Origin: Marinifaba aquimaris
Lineage (GTDB): Bacteria; Pseudomonadota; Gammaproteobacteria; Enterobacterales; Alteromonadaceae
DNA length: 64,000 bases
Direction of reading: 5' to 3'
Assembly: GCF_013328345.1 (NCBI RefSeq)
Contig: NZ_JABULX010000009.1
Location: 1 to 64,000 of the forward strand
In this document: piece after piece, positions 63,245 through 64,000 of the stretch
How the letters are laid out: each line of letters starts with the position of its first letter
Numbering within the stretch: the stretch's first letter is position 1
Notes under the pieces: generated by a model
What the model saw: the letters and a program-made list of their open reading frames with translations, nothing else
Database searches by the model: none
What the model was told of the DNA's origin: nothing
Made by a program: the position numbers and the translations under genes

Positions 63245-64000
63245 CTAGAAGTGTAATTGCACACCACCAAATACACCGGTTGCATCTAAATCAGAGTTGA
63301 TGCCATCTAAGTCATCTAGCTCTAATTCGAAAGCGCGGTAGCCTGCGTGAACACTGATATCAAATGCAATATTATCAATTAGCTCGTACTCAACACCGAT
63401 TTGATAATCCGCTAAAGTATGACCGTCATAGCTGGCATAGCTAAAATCACCAAATACGGCTAAACCCGTGAAAGGCAGGCCAATTTCAGCTGAGGCATAT
63501 GCCATAGGTACAACACCATCAAATGCTTCTGTACCTGAAATAGGGTTACCCGCAATATCCTTACCTTGTACTGTTAATTCGCCATCAATGTGCTTGCCAT
63601 TAATACCTAAATCTAGACTAACAACACCGTTATCTAATACTTCGTAATACAAAATGTAGTCTGAGTTCGTTAGGTCACCAGAGGTCGCTGCGGTATCTGT
63701 GAATGTCACACCATCAAAGTTAAGTGTACCTTTTACACTACCTGAGATATCCATATCGTTGTTACGGAATTTGATATTAGGTAGTAATGGTACCGGGTGC
63801 TCTAAGGCGATATAAAAAGACGTGGCTGTTTCATCGTCATAGCTAAAGTCTGCCGATGTTGGCGTTAAGCTGTTTTGATCTGATTCGAAGCTACCTTCCG
63901 GTCCTACATTCCAACCTTGTGCGCCAAGATAAAGGCCGTAAATGGTGTCTGCTTGAGCAACGCTGCCTGCTAATGCTGACGCGAGTAAACCGGCTTTAGC
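63245..64000 (-). CDS. TIGR04219-type outer-membrane barrel protein, 5' end missing
   Basis: The frame is open to the right edge of the window; the first residues are outside. The visible part starts within a signal peptide (AKAGLLASALAGSVAQA) and continues with the family opening DTIYGLYLGAQGWNV. Further features are FYIALEHPVPLLPNIKFR, alternating strands, and a final Phe (GGVQLHF). The ATG at 63754 is an internal Met, not the start. Function unknown; a porin-like or scaffold role is possible. Confidence 0.85.
   Translation of the reverse strand, partial: AKAGLLASALAGSVAQADTIYGLYLGAQGWNVGPEGSFESDQNSLTPTSADFSYDDETATSFYIALEHPVPLLPNIKFRNNDMDISGSVKGTLNFDGVTFTDTAATSGDLTNSDYILYYEVLDNGVVSLDLGINGKHIDGELTVQGKDIAGNPISGTEAFDGVVPMAYASAEIGLPFTGLAVFGDFSYASYDGHTLADYQIGVEYELIDNIAFDISVHAGYRAFELELDDLDGINSDLDATGVFGGVQLHF

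Overview
The window reads as a chromosomal segment of a marine gammaproteobacterium of the Alteromonadales type. The DNA is AT-rich and densely coded. Several gene blocks typical of that group are present: cyaY/lptM-lysA, dapF-DUF484-xerC, hemCDXY, and the NorR/NnrS/Hmp nitric-oxide block. Two large TonB-dependent receptors, a SapC-family protein, tandem tryptophan-halogenase-like flavoproteins and a GlyGly-CTERM protease also fit a heterotrophic marine Alteromonad. The genus cannot be fixed from the sequence alone.

Layout. 1-0.5 kb: one end of an IS3-family element with orfA; orfB lies beyond the left edge. 0.5-3.7 kb: hemN behind an exact FNR box, followed by an Aer-like PAS chemoreceptor. 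3.7-12.7 kb: an OmpV-like barrel, recQ, rarD, two tandem REC-REC-GGDEF paralogues and uvrD. 12.8-15.2 kb: xerC, DUF484 and dapF. 15.4-37.5 kb: an accessory block lying between dapF and lysA, which are normally adjacent. It carries a Sel1/TonB protein, a membrane wHTH regulator with a beta-propeller, TonB receptor 1, a receptor 2-halogenase-halogenase-SapC operon, a VC0807-type membrane protein, an M20 peptidase, a YgjP-like peptidase, an Atm1-type ABC exporter, a beta-lactamase-fold hydrolase, a LETM1-like protein and a membrane-bound XRE regulator. 37.7-46.6 kb: lysA, lptM (47 codons), cyaY, an esterase, a DUF2914 protein, hemC-hemD-hemX-hemY and two unknown small proteins. 46.6-51.8 kb: a cupin behind a MerR-type promoter, then hmp, nnrS and a small membrane protein behind a sigma-54 promoter with two NorR sites, and divergent norR. 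51.9-59.5 kb: a proteolysis/phosphorelay locus made of a metzincin-LRR-GlyGly-CTERM protease, a hybrid histidine kinase with Hpt, a LuxR-type response regulator and a secreted M14 carboxypeptidase. 59.8-64 kb: crp, a DsbA-like/GGDEF fusion, DUF2750, DUF924 and a TIGR04219 barrel cut by the right edge.

How the genes work together. Three regulatory circuits can be read directly. (1) An FNR-type box controls hemN and probably the downstream redox receptor. (2) NorR sites plus a sigma-54 promoter control NO detoxification. (3) A palindrome CCCTA-N4-WAGGG recurs upstream of the metzincin, the hybrid kinase and the M14 peptidase. This suggests that the LuxR-type regulator encoded among them drives a small peptide-degradation regulon. 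The receptor/halogenase/SapC locus is best read as an outer-membrane uptake system coupled to flavin-dependent chemistry on an unknown substrate. No rRNA, tRNA or CRISPR array was seen.
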